Origin: Chloroflexota bacterium
GTDB lineage: Bacteria; Chloroflexota; UBA6077; CF-72
Length of the DNA stretch: 64,000 bases
Assembly: GCA_016191465.1 (NCBI GenBank)
Contig: JACPOP010000001.1
Coordinates: forward strand, 248,001-312,000
Direction: 5' to 3'
Shown piece after piece: positions 44,205 through 52,404 of this stretch. The notes under the pieces were generated by a model. It saw only the letters and a list, made by a program, of their open reading frames with translations, was not told the origin of the DNA and made no database searches. The position numbers were made by a program, and so were the translations under genes. The stretch's first letter is position 1. Every line of letters starts with the position of its first letter.

Positions 44205-44534
44205 GGAATCTCCGAACGTTTGCCGCGCTCACTGCGGAGCCGGCCGCCCATGTCATGGGCGAAAGTCTGACACGCTGTCCCAGTTGAGACTCACGCGCCG
44301 AGCCACGGTGCTATGTGCGTGCGACCCGCTCAGTCTACCCGTCGCCTGGCGGCCCACACCCGCTGATTGCCGCGAGCGCGGGCAGGCAGCCGCACCTGGA
44401 CCACCCGACACCCGGAAAGGGCGCGCCTGTATCGCATGAAGCCGTTGGCGCTGAGCACCTCCGCTCACGAGCGGCGTGACCTGCCTGGCGTAGCGGCGCG
44501 GGCGGAGCCTTTCTGCACAGGCAGCACGATGTGC
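44205..44534. other. 330-base spacer topA-dprA
   Basis: There is no gene, tRNA or repeat that I can recognise. Frames open across it on the plus strand continue into sequence antisense to dprA and are not believable. A promoter for topA is expected here, but I cannot place it. Confidence 0.5.
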
Positions 44535-45626
44535 TCAGCACCGCACGTAGGCTTGAGAACCCATATGACGGGCGAATCCTTTCAATTCCAACATCGTCAG
44601 CGCCGCGGCAACCTCCCCCGCCGCTCGGCCGAGGGCCACCGCGATCTCGTCGACGCCTCGCGCCTCGGCGCGCAGCGCTTCCGCGACAGCCTGCTCGATC
44701 CCGGCGAGATGCTGCACGGGGCGTGCCTCCACGGCGGCCCCGGCGGGCACGTAACCCAGCGCATCCAGGATGTCCACGGCGCTCACGACCGGCGTTGCGC
44801 CCTGCTTGAGCAGGTTGTTCGACCCGGCGCTCATAGCGCTGAGGATGCTGCCAGGGACGGCGAACACCTCGCGGCCCTGTTCCAGCGCGAAGTCGGCGGT
44901 GATGAGCGCACCGCTGCGCTGGCCAGCCTCCACCACGACCACCCCACCGCTCAGCCCAGAGATGATGCGGTTCCGCCTGGGAAAGTTCGCCGCGTCTGGC
45001 GGAACCCCTGGCGCGAACTCGGAGACCAGGGCTCCCGAGCCTTCCTGGGCGATGCGTCGCGCGAGCACCGCGTTCTCGGGCGGGTAGACCTGGTCAAGGC
45101 CATTGCCAAGCACTGCCACGGTGCGTCCCCCCGCGTCGAGCGCGGCGCGGTGGGCGATCGTATCCACACCCTTCGCAAGGCCGCTGACGACGGTGGCGCC
45201 CGCCATCGCCAGGTCCCGCGAAAGGCGCTCCGCCACGGCTCGGCCGTAGGGGGTGACGCGGCGGGTACCGACAATGCCGACCGCGCACTGGTCGCGCGGC
45301 TCCAGGCTTCCCCGGATGAACAGGACTGGCGGCGGGTCGGCGATGTGGCGTAGTGGGGCCGGGTAATCCGGGTCCAGCAGCGTCAGGGCACGTGCCCCAA
45401 TCCGCTCCAGTCGCTCCAGTGATGCCTCCGGCGACTGGGCGCGGGCCGAGCTCCGGAGCGCCTCCGCCGAGCGCCGGTCAAACCCAGCCGCGGCCATTTC
45501 AGCGGTGGTTGCCCGGATCGCGGCCTCGGCCGTTCCGCACACCTGCAGCAGCGCCCCGAATCGGACTGGGCCGACACCCTGCACCGAATTCAGGAGGACC
45601 CATGCACCACGCTCGCGAGGCTCCAT
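44535..45626 (-). CDS. dprA: DNA-processing protein DprA/Smf
   Basis: The protein has 363 residues. An N-terminal helix-hairpin-helix region (LLNSVQGVGPVRFG) is followed by the extended Rossmann core with VGIVGTRRVTPYGR, SGLAKGVDTIAH and FPRRNRIISGLSGG. A C-terminal winged helix ends in LELKGFARHMGSQAY. It loads RecA onto incoming single-stranded DNA during transformation. No competence pilus genes are in this window. It lies 7 bases after the SH3-domain protein gene. Confidence 0.94.
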   Translation of the reverse strand: MEPRERGAWVLLNSVQGVGPVRFGALLQVCGTAEAAIRATTAEMAAAGFDRRSAEALRSSARAQSPEASLERLERIGARALTLLDPDYPAPLRHIADPPPVLFIRGSLEPRDQCAVGIVGTRRVTPYGRAVAERLSRDLAMAGATVVSGLAKGVDTIAHRAALDAGGRTVAVLGNGLDQVYPPENAVLARRIAQEGSGALVSEFAPGVPPDAANFPRRNRIISGLSGGVVVVEAGQRSGALITADFALEQGREVFAVPGSILSAMSAGSNNLLKQGATPVVSAVDILDALGYVPAGAAVEARPVQHLAGIEQAVAEALRAEARGVDEIAVALGRAAGEVAAALTMLELKGFARHMGSQAYVRC

Positions 45627-45633
45627 GCGGCCA

Positions 45634-47328
45634 TCAACCTTTCTGCACCGGGCGAATGCCGTTGGGGCCCGGCGGAAGCTCGTAGCCTACCAGCGAGGCG
45701 AGGACGTAGCCGCGCGCGCCGGTGTCGACCACCTCCACGTTCAGCCAGCGTCCTCCACCACCGCCGGGCGGCTCTGGCCCGGACTGCTCGCCGAGAACCT
45801 GCAATCGAGTCCAGAAGCGCACCCGATCGATCAGCGAGCCGTCCGGTCGGGGCGCGGAGCGCAGGTTGGCGCCTTCGAGATCGACAATGCGCGGGATCGC
45901 GCCCGGGGGACCGGCGACGCTCTCCACCGCGCCGCCCGGCACCGACTGAGGGGTCGGGCGCCCGCCGGGGGCGCCCGCCGGGGGCGCCGTGGTCGCGGCA
46001 CCGCCGGCTGTCCCGGCGGTGGCGCCGGGCGCTGGCGCGGCTGAGCCGCCGGGCGGTCCACCCGCCGCGCCGTTCGCCGAGATTGGCCCGGTGGCCCCGG
46101 CCGCCCCGACCGAGGCCTCTCCCAGAGGCGCGCCTGGAACCACCAGCGGGGTTCCCGCACCCGCGCCAGCGCCTGGCCCTGGCCCCGCCCCCGGCGCGGC
46201 GGTGGCCGCCGGGGGCGTCCCTGCGCTGCCAGGACGGGCCCCGGCCGAGGGCGGGGTGCCGGATGTCCCCGACGCGCTAGCCGGTGTGGGCGTCGTGCTT
46301 CCGGCACCGGCCTGTCCTGCGCTCCCGTTGCCCGCGCTGCTGGGAGCCTGGTTCTGGCCGGGTGTCGAGGCGGCCTGCGGCCCAGCCGGGCCGCCTGGTC
46401 CCGCGCCGGGCGTCGGAGCCGTCGGACCGGCACCTGGCGCGCCGCCGGGCACGGCCACGGATCCCGCGATCGGGGTACGGGTGGAGGCGGTAGGCACATT
46501 CGCGGTACCAGCCGCGGCGACCGTGGCGTTTGCTCCCGAGCCAGCGACGGCACCTGCCGTTCCGACGCTCACCGTGCCTCCCGCCGGTGCGGCCGTCCCA
46601 CCACCCTGCCCCTGCGAGGGTGTGGCGCCCGCGAAGGCGGTCGGTCCACCTGCTCCAGCCGCGGCGCCGGGCGCCGTTCCTAGCGAGGCCGCGGCGCCCG
46701 GCGCGAGGTCCGGGCGTCCGCCGGCAGCGGCGGGGGTCGTCGTACTCGCAGTACCGGGGACCAACCGCCCAGGATCAGGTACGCCGCTGGGCAATCCGCG
46801 TGAGAGCGCGTAGGCGAGCCCCGCGATCACCAGGAGCCCGATAACGCCTCCCAGGGCCAGGTCCCGGTTCCGCCGCGGTGCCGGAGGGACCCGCGTGGTG
46901 CCGATGGCCCTGCCGTCGGGGACAGGCTCGATTTGCTCGACTGGCGGACCGGGTCGAATGGGCACGGGGATGGGTAGGGGCGCCGGCGTCGGCGGGCGCC
47001 GCGACTCCGGCACCGCCGCCGGCGCCGGTCCGACCGAGGGACGCGGCCGTTCGCCGGCACCGACGCGTGGACCCGGCACGCTGACGGCGGCGACGCCGGC
47101 TCCACCCGGTGGCCCAAGCGGAATCGGCGGCGCCGCCGGAGGGCCGGCCGCCACCTGCGCCCCGGACTCGGCCAGCCCAAGCGCCTCCGCGGCCATCGTC
47201 ACGGCGCTCCGCGGGTCCGTGCGAAGTAGCCCGGCCAGGGACTGCGTTCCAATAAGCCCCTGCCGGCTGGCTTCGGCGGCTCGTCGGACGTAGCTTCCTG
47301 GCAGTACGACCCTCGGCTCGTCAGCCAT
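45634..47328 (-). CDS. Membrane protein with Pro/Ala/Gly-rich region and C-terminal SH3-like domain
   Basis: The protein has about 564 residues. A cytoplasmic N-terminus (MADEPRVVLPGSYVRRAAEA) precedes a Pro-rich stretch and one membrane helix (LALGGVIGLLVIAGLAYAL, about residues 190-208). An external low-complexity Ala/Gly/Pro/Thr region of about 270 residues follows. The last 90 residues are an SH3-like domain (NLRSAPRPDGSLIDRV..GARGYVLASLVG), probably binding cell-wall peptides. Its ATG overlaps the end of the XRE-IrrE gene by 8 bases. A role as a proteolysis or signalling partner of that regulator is inferred from the overlap. Confidence 0.72.
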   Translation of the reverse strand: MADEPRVVLPGSYVRRAAEASRQGLIGTQSLAGLLRTDPRSAVTMAAEALGLAESGAQVAAGPPAAPPIPLGPPGGAGVAAVSVPGPRVGAGERPRPSVGPAPAAVPESRRPPTPAPLPIPVPIRPGPPVEQIEPVPDGRAIGTTRVPPAPRRNRDLALGGVIGLLVIAGLAYALSRGLPSGVPDPGRLVPGTASTTTPAAAGGRPDLAPGAAASLGTAPGAAAGAGGPTAFAGATPSQGQGGGTAAPAGGTVSVGTAGAVAGSGANATVAAAGTANVPTASTRTPIAGSVAVPGGAPGAGPTAPTPGAGPGGPAGPQAASTPGQNQAPSSAGNGSAGQAGAGSTTPTPASASGTSGTPPSAGARPGSAGTPPAATAAPGAGPGPGAGAGAGTPLVVPGAPLGEASVGAAGATGPISANGAAGGPPGGSAAPAPGATAGTAGGAATTAPPAGAPGGRPTPQSVPGGAVESVAGPPGAIPRIVDLEGANLRSAPRPDGSLIDRVRFWTRLQVLGEQSGPEPPGGGGGRWLNVEVVDTGARGYVLASLVGYELPPGPNGIRPVQKG

Positions 47329-48310
47329 GCGCCGGCCCCCGCGCCACGTCGTCAGGACCCGGCTCCGCCAGCCACTCCCGGCGCTCGGCGGTGGGCAATC
47401 TGGCGAGGCTGGCGGACCGGACAATTCCGAGGCTGATGAGGTGCCACAGGACCGCCTGCACGCTCAGCCGGTACCGGCTGGCCAGGAAGCGCACGTCAGA
47501 CGGGCGCATCGGGGCATCTGGCGGAACGCGGTCGGGGCGCTCCAGCAGGAAAGCTTCCAGGCCCGCGAGGGGGATCAGCAGGCCGCCCGCGTACGCGTTC
47601 GCGGCGTCCTCGCCTGGTCCCGCTGCCACCAGAGCATCGGACTCGATGGCCGTGTCGCCGCCACGGTGGACCACCGCGTGAGCGAACAGGTGGGCTGCCA
47701 CGTACCGCTGGTCTCGCGGCGGCAGATTCGCGTTGACCAGCAGCACCGCCCGTTGCCGATCGCGGCCAAAGAAGCCCTGCGGCCCCTCGGTTCCGAGCGA
47801 TCTGAACACCAACGAGGCGTTCCGACCCTCCACGTAGGCGAACACGTCCAGCGGCGCTTCCGAGGGCAGACCCGCCCTGGCGCGGTCACGCTCGGCGAGG
47901 GCGCGGGCGGCCAGGACGGGGTCGTCGGGCAGGCGACGCGCCGGGGGCAGTGGGTCCTCACGTGTCGGAGCCCGCGGGTCGGGTAGCAGGTCTCTGAGCA
48001 ACCGGTCATCACGTACGAAGTCCGCGAACCACTCAATCTCCGACCGCCACTCGGGTATCTGCTCGGCGCGTGCTCTGAGCTCGACCTCGGCGGCACTCTG
48101 CTCCAGCGACAGGAACCAATTGGCCGGACGCTGCGTGAGCCGCGCGATGGTGGCCGCCTCAAAGGAGAAAACCGGGCGTTGACCCTCCTCCATGCGCTGG
48201 ACCTCGCGTTCCGAAAGGCCAAGCTCACGCGCGAGCTGCGCTGGCGACAGGTTCGCCCACTCTCGGGCACGGGCGATGCGCAGGCCGAGCTGCGCCTGGG
48301 TCAGCGCCAT
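47321..48310 (-). CDS. XRE-HTH fused to ImmA/IrrE-like domain, catalytic Glu missing
   Basis: This 329-residue protein has an N-terminal XRE helix-turn-helix (about 10-62: LSPAQLARELGLSEREVQR). From about 140 onward it has an IrrE/ImmA metallopeptidase domain. The zinc motif HExxH is HLFAH at residues 207-211, so His207 and His211 remain but the catalytic Glu is Leu208. The third ligand region is Glu234 in GEDAANAYAGG. It may bind metal or a partner without cutting. It is expressed with the SH3 membrane protein, with which it overlaps. Confidence 0.8.
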   Translation of the reverse strand: MALTQAQLGLRIARAREWANLSPAQLARELGLSEREVQRMEEGQRPVFSFEAATIARLTQRPANWFLSLEQSAAEVELRARAEQIPEWRSEIEWFADFVRDDRLLRDLLPDPRAPTREDPLPPARRLPDDPVLAARALAERDRARAGLPSEAPLDVFAYVEGRNASLVFRSLGTEGPQGFFGRDRQRAVLLVNANLPPRDQRYVAAHLFAHAVVHRGGDTAIESDALVAAGPGEDAANAYAGGLLIPLAGLEAFLLERPDRVPPDAPMRPSDVRFLASRYRLSVQAVLWHLISLGIVRSASLARLPTAERREWLAEPGPDDVARGPAHG

Positions 48311-48371
48311 GGGTCAGCGCAGCGCCCCACACGCTGATTCTGTCCGTAGCCGGGGTTCGGCATGACGATTT

Positions 48372-48461
48372 TGCGAAGCAAGTGTGCACATGCGTGGCAT
48401 GTTTCTACGGGACACAATGCACCTGCTTCGCATCTTTGAACATGAATCACGCGGTGCTTAG
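48372..48461. repeat. ABC-associated repeat, copy A
   Basis: The terminal inverted arms are TGCGAAGCAAGTG (48372-48384) and CACCTGCTTCGCA (48420-48432). The core is TGGCATGTTTCTACGG, and a conserved tail runs to GTGCTTAG at 48461, next to the livF stop codon. The same design occurs at 50327-50417 at the other end of the livF-livH pair. It looks like a small REP/MITE-type element or a conserved RNA hairpin. Confidence 0.75.
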
Positions 48462-49213
48462 ACCCCCAGGTACTGGCGATGCAGGGTCTCGTTGGCGAGC
48501 AGGGATCTCGGCGTCCCTTCAAAGACGACGGTGCCTTTGTTCATCACATACAGACGATCCACGATATCCAGTGCCAGTAAGAGGTTCTGCTCCACCAGAA
48601 GGAGCGGCACGCCCTCCTGCTTGAGCTCGGCCAGTATGGCGCCAATCTCCCGCACGACCATCGGGGCCAGCCCCTCGGAGGGCTCGTCCATGAGGAGCAA
48701 GGTGGGGTTCGTCATCAGCGCCCGTGCCACGGCCAGCATCTGCTGCTCGCCACCGCTCAACTGGTCCCCATAGTTCTTCTGCCGCTCGCCCAGGCGTGGG
48801 AAGCGCTGGAAGGCGCGGTCCAGCGTCCATCCATTGCCCTTGCCCGCGCGCGCTGCCATGGTCAGGTTCTCGCGCACCGTCAGCGAGCGGAACACGCCGC
48901 GGCCTTGCGGCACCAGGCCGATACCACCGCGAGCGATCTCGTGCGGGGGGCGGCCCGTGAGATTCTTGCCGTTGAAGACAATGCTGCCGCGCCGCGGCGG
49001 GATAAAGCCGATGATGCTCTTGATGGTGGTGGTCTTGCCGGCTCCGTTGCGGCCCAGCAGCCCCACCGCCTCGCCGGCGCCCACACGCAGCGTGACGCCG
49101 TTGAGGATGTGGCTCTCCCCGTAATAGGCATGCACGTCGCTCAATTCGAGCACAGCGGCAGACCCTCGGCTTCCGTGATTGGCATGCTCAGCATGTACAG
49201 ACACACGGGACAC
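48458..49213 (-). CDS. livF: Branched-chain amino-acid-type ABC ATPase
   Basis: This 251-residue LivF-type ATPase has Walker A GRNGAGKTTT, signature LSGGEQQMLAVARALM, Walker B LLLMDEPSEGLAP and switch LLLVEQNL. The word ERQKNYGDQLSGGE is typical of LivF rather than LivG. GTG 49213 has only a weak ribosome site. It follows livH by 57 bases. The second ATPase (livG), second permease (livM) and binding protein (livK) are absent from this window, so the transporter is split or degenerate. Confidence 0.88.
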   Translation of the reverse strand: MSRVSVHAEHANHGSRGSAAVLELSDVHAYYGESHILNGVTLRVGAGEAVGLLGRNGAGKTTTIKSIIGFIPPRRGSIVFNGKNLTGRPPHEIARGGIGLVPQGRGVFRSLTVRENLTMAARAGKGNGWTLDRAFQRFPRLGERQKNYGDQLSGGEQQMLAVARALMTNPTLLLMDEPSEGLAPMVVREIGAILAELKQEGVPLLLVEQNLLLALDIVDRLYVMNKGTVVFEGTPRSLLANETLHRQYLGV

Positions 49214-49270
49214 GCTTCCGCGGACCTGGACGCACGTGCTCGGGATTTCACGGGGTGAACACCAACGTGC

Positions 49271-50254
49271 TCAGGCATGCGCGCGCCCGAAGAGCCCGCT
49301 CGGGCGCGTCAGGAGGACGAGCGCCATGACCGCGAAGATGATCATGAGCGAGAACTCTGGCACGAGGACCTTGCCAAATGTGTCTGCCAATCCCACGAGA
49401 ATGGCTGCCACGAAGGACCCGCGGAGCGTCCCCAGTCCGCCGACCACCACCACGATGAGTGAGTAGATCAACGTGTCGAAATCCATGCCCGGCTGGAGGC
49501 TGAGGAAGGGCCCGGCGATCACGCCGGCAAACCCCGCGAGGGCGGCGCCCCCGGCGAACACCAGTGACGAGACGCGCGTGATGTTGATCCCCAGTCCCGC
49601 CACCATCTCCTTGTCGTCGACGCCCGCCCGGACGATGGCGCCGATGCGGGTGCGGGTCTGGCCGTACCACAGCACTCCCCCCACCACCAGGCCCATCGCT
49701 ATCACGAACAGGCGGTACTTCGGGTAGATGGTGAACCCCAGCGACTGCGCGCCGCGAAGCTCATCCGGCACGGGCACGCCCAGGATGCTGCCGCCCCAGA
49801 TCCACCGCACCAGGTCTGCCACGATGAGCGCCAGGCCGAAGGTGAGCAACACCTGGTCAAGGTGGCCGCGCCGATGCACGCGTCGAAGCACGGCCGCATC
49901 CAGCGCGTACGCCAGCGTCCCGACCGCCAGCGGCGCAATCAGCATGGACAACCAGAAGGACTTCGTCTGCTCGACGAGCGTGAATGCCAGGTAGGCCCCC
50001 AGCATGTAGAACGAGCCATGGGCCAGGTTCATGAAGTCCATCATTCCGAAGATGATGGTCAGGCCCGCCGCGAGCAAGAACAGGAGCATGCTGAACGCGA
50101 GTCCGTTGAGCACCTGGATAGGATTGCCAGCCGCGGCGGCAACAACCACGGCGGCCGTCCCAACCAGGATCCATGCAACCACCGGAACACGACCGAGGGC
50201 GTGCCACCACGGCTGCCGCGCAGCGAGCTCGCCAGTTGCCGAAGGACTGGACAT
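49271..50254 (-). CDS. livH: Branched-chain amino-acid-type ABC permease
   Basis: The protein has about 327 residues. Eight or so hydrophobic helices are visible, and LivH features include FGMMDFMNLAHGSFYMLGAY near the N-terminus and GGLGTLRGSFVAAILVGLAD near the C-terminus. It forms the channel for branched-chain amino acids or other small amides (the urea and amide importers share this family). ATG 50254 lacks a clear ribosome site; ATG 50272 is the alternative. The upstream leader contains repeat copy B. Confidence 0.87.
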   Translation of the reverse strand: MSSPSATGELAARQPWWHALGRVPVVAWILVGTAAVVVAAAAGNPIQVLNGLAFSMLLFLLAAGLTIIFGMMDFMNLAHGSFYMLGAYLAFTLVEQTKSFWLSMLIAPLAVGTLAYALDAAVLRRVHRRGHLDQVLLTFGLALIVADLVRWIWGGSILGVPVPDELRGAQSLGFTIYPKYRLFVIAMGLVVGGVLWYGQTRTRIGAIVRAGVDDKEMVAGLGINITRVSSLVFAGGAALAGFAGVIAGPFLSLQPGMDFDTLIYSLIVVVVGGLGTLRGSFVAAILVGLADTFGKVLVPEFSLMIIFAVMALVLLTRPSGLFGRAHA

Positions 50255-50326
50255 GGTTCGTTCAGGGAGCATCCAGACGTGCTGAGGGTACCGCGCGGGC
50301 GGCGGTAGCGCCCGGCGTGCCTGAAC

Positions 50327-50417
50327 TGCGAAGCACGTGGAGCACAAGCCTGGCATGTTTCTACGGAACTGGCAGCACTTGCTTCGCAGTTCTGAAAATG
50401 CAGCACGAAGTGCTTAG
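50327..50417. repeat. ABC-associated repeat, copy B
   Basis: The arms are TGCGAAGCACGTG (50327-50339) and CACTTGCTTCGCA (50376-50388). The core TGGCATGTTTCTACGG is identical to copy A, and the tail ends GTGCTTAG at 50417. It lies between tpiA and livH, in the presumed leader of livH. Arms, core and tail are conserved while the linkers vary, which is the pattern expected of a folded RNA or a protein-recognised element. Confidence 0.75.
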
Positions 50418-50452
50418 GGGCTCACCTGCGGCGCCCCGTGCGGCGCGCTTCG

Positions 50453-51208
50453 TCAGCCCGGCTGCGCCAGCCGCACAATCTCCAGGAACTGGTCCGCTTT
50501 GAGGGATGCGCCGCCCACGAGCGCGCCATCGATCTCCCGCTGACCGATGTACTGGCCGAAGTTCTCCGCTGTGACGCTGCCGCCGTACTGAATGCGCACC
50601 GCCGCGGCGGCATCGGCACCGGCCGTGGCGGCGACCGCGCGGCGGATCAGCCCGATCGTCTCGTTCGCGTCCTCGGCGGTTGCCGCTCGGCCCGTGCCGA
50701 TTGCCCAGATCGGCTCGTACGCCAGCACGAGCAGTCCCAGGCTGGCGAGGCCCTCAAGCGCCCCGCGTACCTGGCGCTCGACCAGCGCCGCCGTCTCGCC
50801 CCGCTCGCACTGCTCCAGCGTCTCGCCGACGCACACGATCGGCACCAAGCCCGCGGCGAGTGCCGCCCGGGCCTTGCGGTTGACGAGCGCATCGTCCTCG
50901 CCGAAGTACTGGCGCCGCTCGGAGTGGCCCAGGATCACGTGGGTGGCAAGGCCCTGCAACATACCCGCAGACACCTCTCCGGTGAACGCGCCCTTCGGCT
51001 CCGGGTGGAGGTTCTGCGCGCCCACGGCGATGTCCGTGCCACGCAGGCGGTCGGCGATCGCGGCCAGCGAGATGAAGGGCGGGCACACCACGCGCTCCAC
51101 GCCACCCAGTTCCTGGAGCCGGGGAAGCATCTGATCCACCAGGGCCAGCCCCTCGGCCAGGGTGGTGTTCATCTTCCAGTTGCCCGCAATGATTGGTACT
51201 CGGCTCAC
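50453..51208 (-). CDS. tpiA: Triosephosphate isomerase
   Basis: This 251-residue TIM barrel interconverts dihydroxyacetone phosphate and glyceraldehyde 3-phosphate. Lys12 is in AGNWKMN, the electrophile histidine is in ILGHSERR, the catalytic Glu is in AYEPIWAIGTG, and the phosphate loop ends in YGGSV and ALVGGASL. GTG 51208 overlaps the pgk stop as GTGA and has AAGGCGG upstream. TTG 51214 is a possible earlier start. Confidence 0.95.
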   Translation of the reverse strand: MSRVPIIAGNWKMNTTLAEGLALVDQMLPRLQELGGVERVVCPPFISLAAIADRLRGTDIAVGAQNLHPEPKGAFTGEVSAGMLQGLATHVILGHSERRQYFGEDDALVNRKARAALAAGLVPIVCVGETLEQCERGETAALVERQVRGALEGLASLGLLVLAYEPIWAIGTGRAATAEDANETIGLIRRAVAATAGADAAAAVRIQYGGSVTAENFGQYIGQREIDGALVGGASLKADQFLEIVRLAQPG

Positions 51209-52404
51209 GCGCAATCCGCCTTCAGCGCTGCCACGCCCGGCAGGGTCTTGCCTTCGATGAACTCCAGGGATGCGCCGCCGCCCGTCGAGACATGCGTGAG
51301 CCTGTCGGCCACGCCAGCCTCCTCGACCGCCTGCACCGACTCGCCGCCGCCGACCACGGTGATGGCGTGTGAGCCCGCCAGTGCGTGTGCGACCCCCAGC
51401 GTACCAGCGGCGAAGGCAGGCTTTTCAAACACGCCCATGGGGCCGTTCCACAGCACGGTGCCAGCCCGCGCAATCTCCGCCTCGTACGCTTGCAACGAGT
51501 CCGGCCCGATATCCATGATCAGCTCGTCCGCTCGGACCGCGTCGACTCCCGTGGTCCGCACCGGGGCCGAGGCGTCGTCGAAACTGGTGGTCACCACCAC
51601 GTCTGTGGGAATGAGCAGACGCACCCCACGCTCTCGTGCCCGCTCCAGGAGCCCGCGCGCGGTCTCAAGCAAGTCGGCTTCGAGCAAGCTCTTTCCAACC
51701 TCCCTCCCCTGGGCCTTGAGGAACGTGTTCGCCATGCCCCCGCCGATCAGCAGGCTATCCGCCTTTCCAATCAGGTTCTCCAGCACCGCCAGCTTCGAGG
51801 ACACCTTCGCACCTCCCACGATGGCGACGAACGGCCGCTTCGGGTTGTTCAACGCAGTCCCCAGCGCGGACAACTCTTTCTCCATGAGCAGCCCAGCCAC
51901 CGCAGGGAGGTACTTTGCCACGCCTTCCGTCGAGGCGTGCGCCCGGTGCGCGGCTCCGAATGCGTCGTTGACGAACACGTCGCCGAGCTTCGCCAACTTC
52001 TGGGCGAACGTGCTGTCGTTGGTCTCCTCTTCGGGGTGAAAGCGGACGTTTTCCAGCAGCAGCACCTGCCCGGCCTCAAGCAAATGCACCCGTCGCTCTG
52101 GCGCCTCGCCCACGGATTCGCCCGCGGAGAACTGGACGGAGTCGCCTAGAAGAGCGCTCAGCCGCTCCGCGACCGGTGCGAGCGAGTACTTCGGCTCAGG
52201 ACCACCCCTGGGACGTCCGAAGTGCGACATGAGCACCACTTTCGCCCCCTGTCCACGCAGGTAGGCAAGGGTCGGCAGCACCGCGCGGATACGGGTGTCG
52301 TCGGCGATGGAGCCATCGGCTTCCATGGGCACGTTGAAGTCCACGCGGACTAGGGCGGTCTTGCCGCCCCAGTCCACGTCGCGAACCGTGCAAACGCGAG
52401 GCAT
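51205..52404 (-). CDS. pgk: Phosphoglycerate kinase
   Basis: This 399-residue two-domain kinase has RVDFNVPM at the N-terminus, MSHFGRPRG (substrate-binding Arg and His), the linker region DAFGAAHRAHAST, VGGAKVSSKL, and the ATP loop VVGGGESVQAVEEAG. It makes ATP from 1,3-bisphosphoglycerate. Its ATG overlaps the gap stop codon as TAATG, and its end overlaps tpiA by four bases, so gap-pgk-tpiA are translationally coupled. Confidence 0.96.
   Translation of the reverse strand: MPRVCTVRDVDWGGKTALVRVDFNVPMEADGSIADDTRIRAVLPTLAYLRGQGAKVVLMSHFGRPRGGPEPKYSLAPVAERLSALLGDSVQFSAGESVGEAPERRVHLLEAGQVLLLENVRFHPEEETNDSTFAQKLAKLGDVFVNDAFGAAHRAHASTEGVAKYLPAVAGLLMEKELSALGTALNNPKRPFVAIVGGAKVSSKLAVLENLIGKADSLLIGGGMANTFLKAQGREVGKSLLEADLLETARGLLERARERGVRLLIPTDVVVTTSFDDASAPVRTTGVDAVRADELIMDIGPDSLQAYEAEIARAGTVLWNGPMGVFEKPAFAAGTLGVAHALAGSHAITVVGGGESVQAVEEAGVADRLTHVSTGGGASLEFIEGKTLPGVAALKADCA

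Noticed and set aside
45989-46813. Pro/Ala-rich plus-strand frame
   Set aside because: It is a mirror of the low-complexity region of the minus-strand SH3 protein, whose membrane helix and C-terminal domain make the minus strand the real one.
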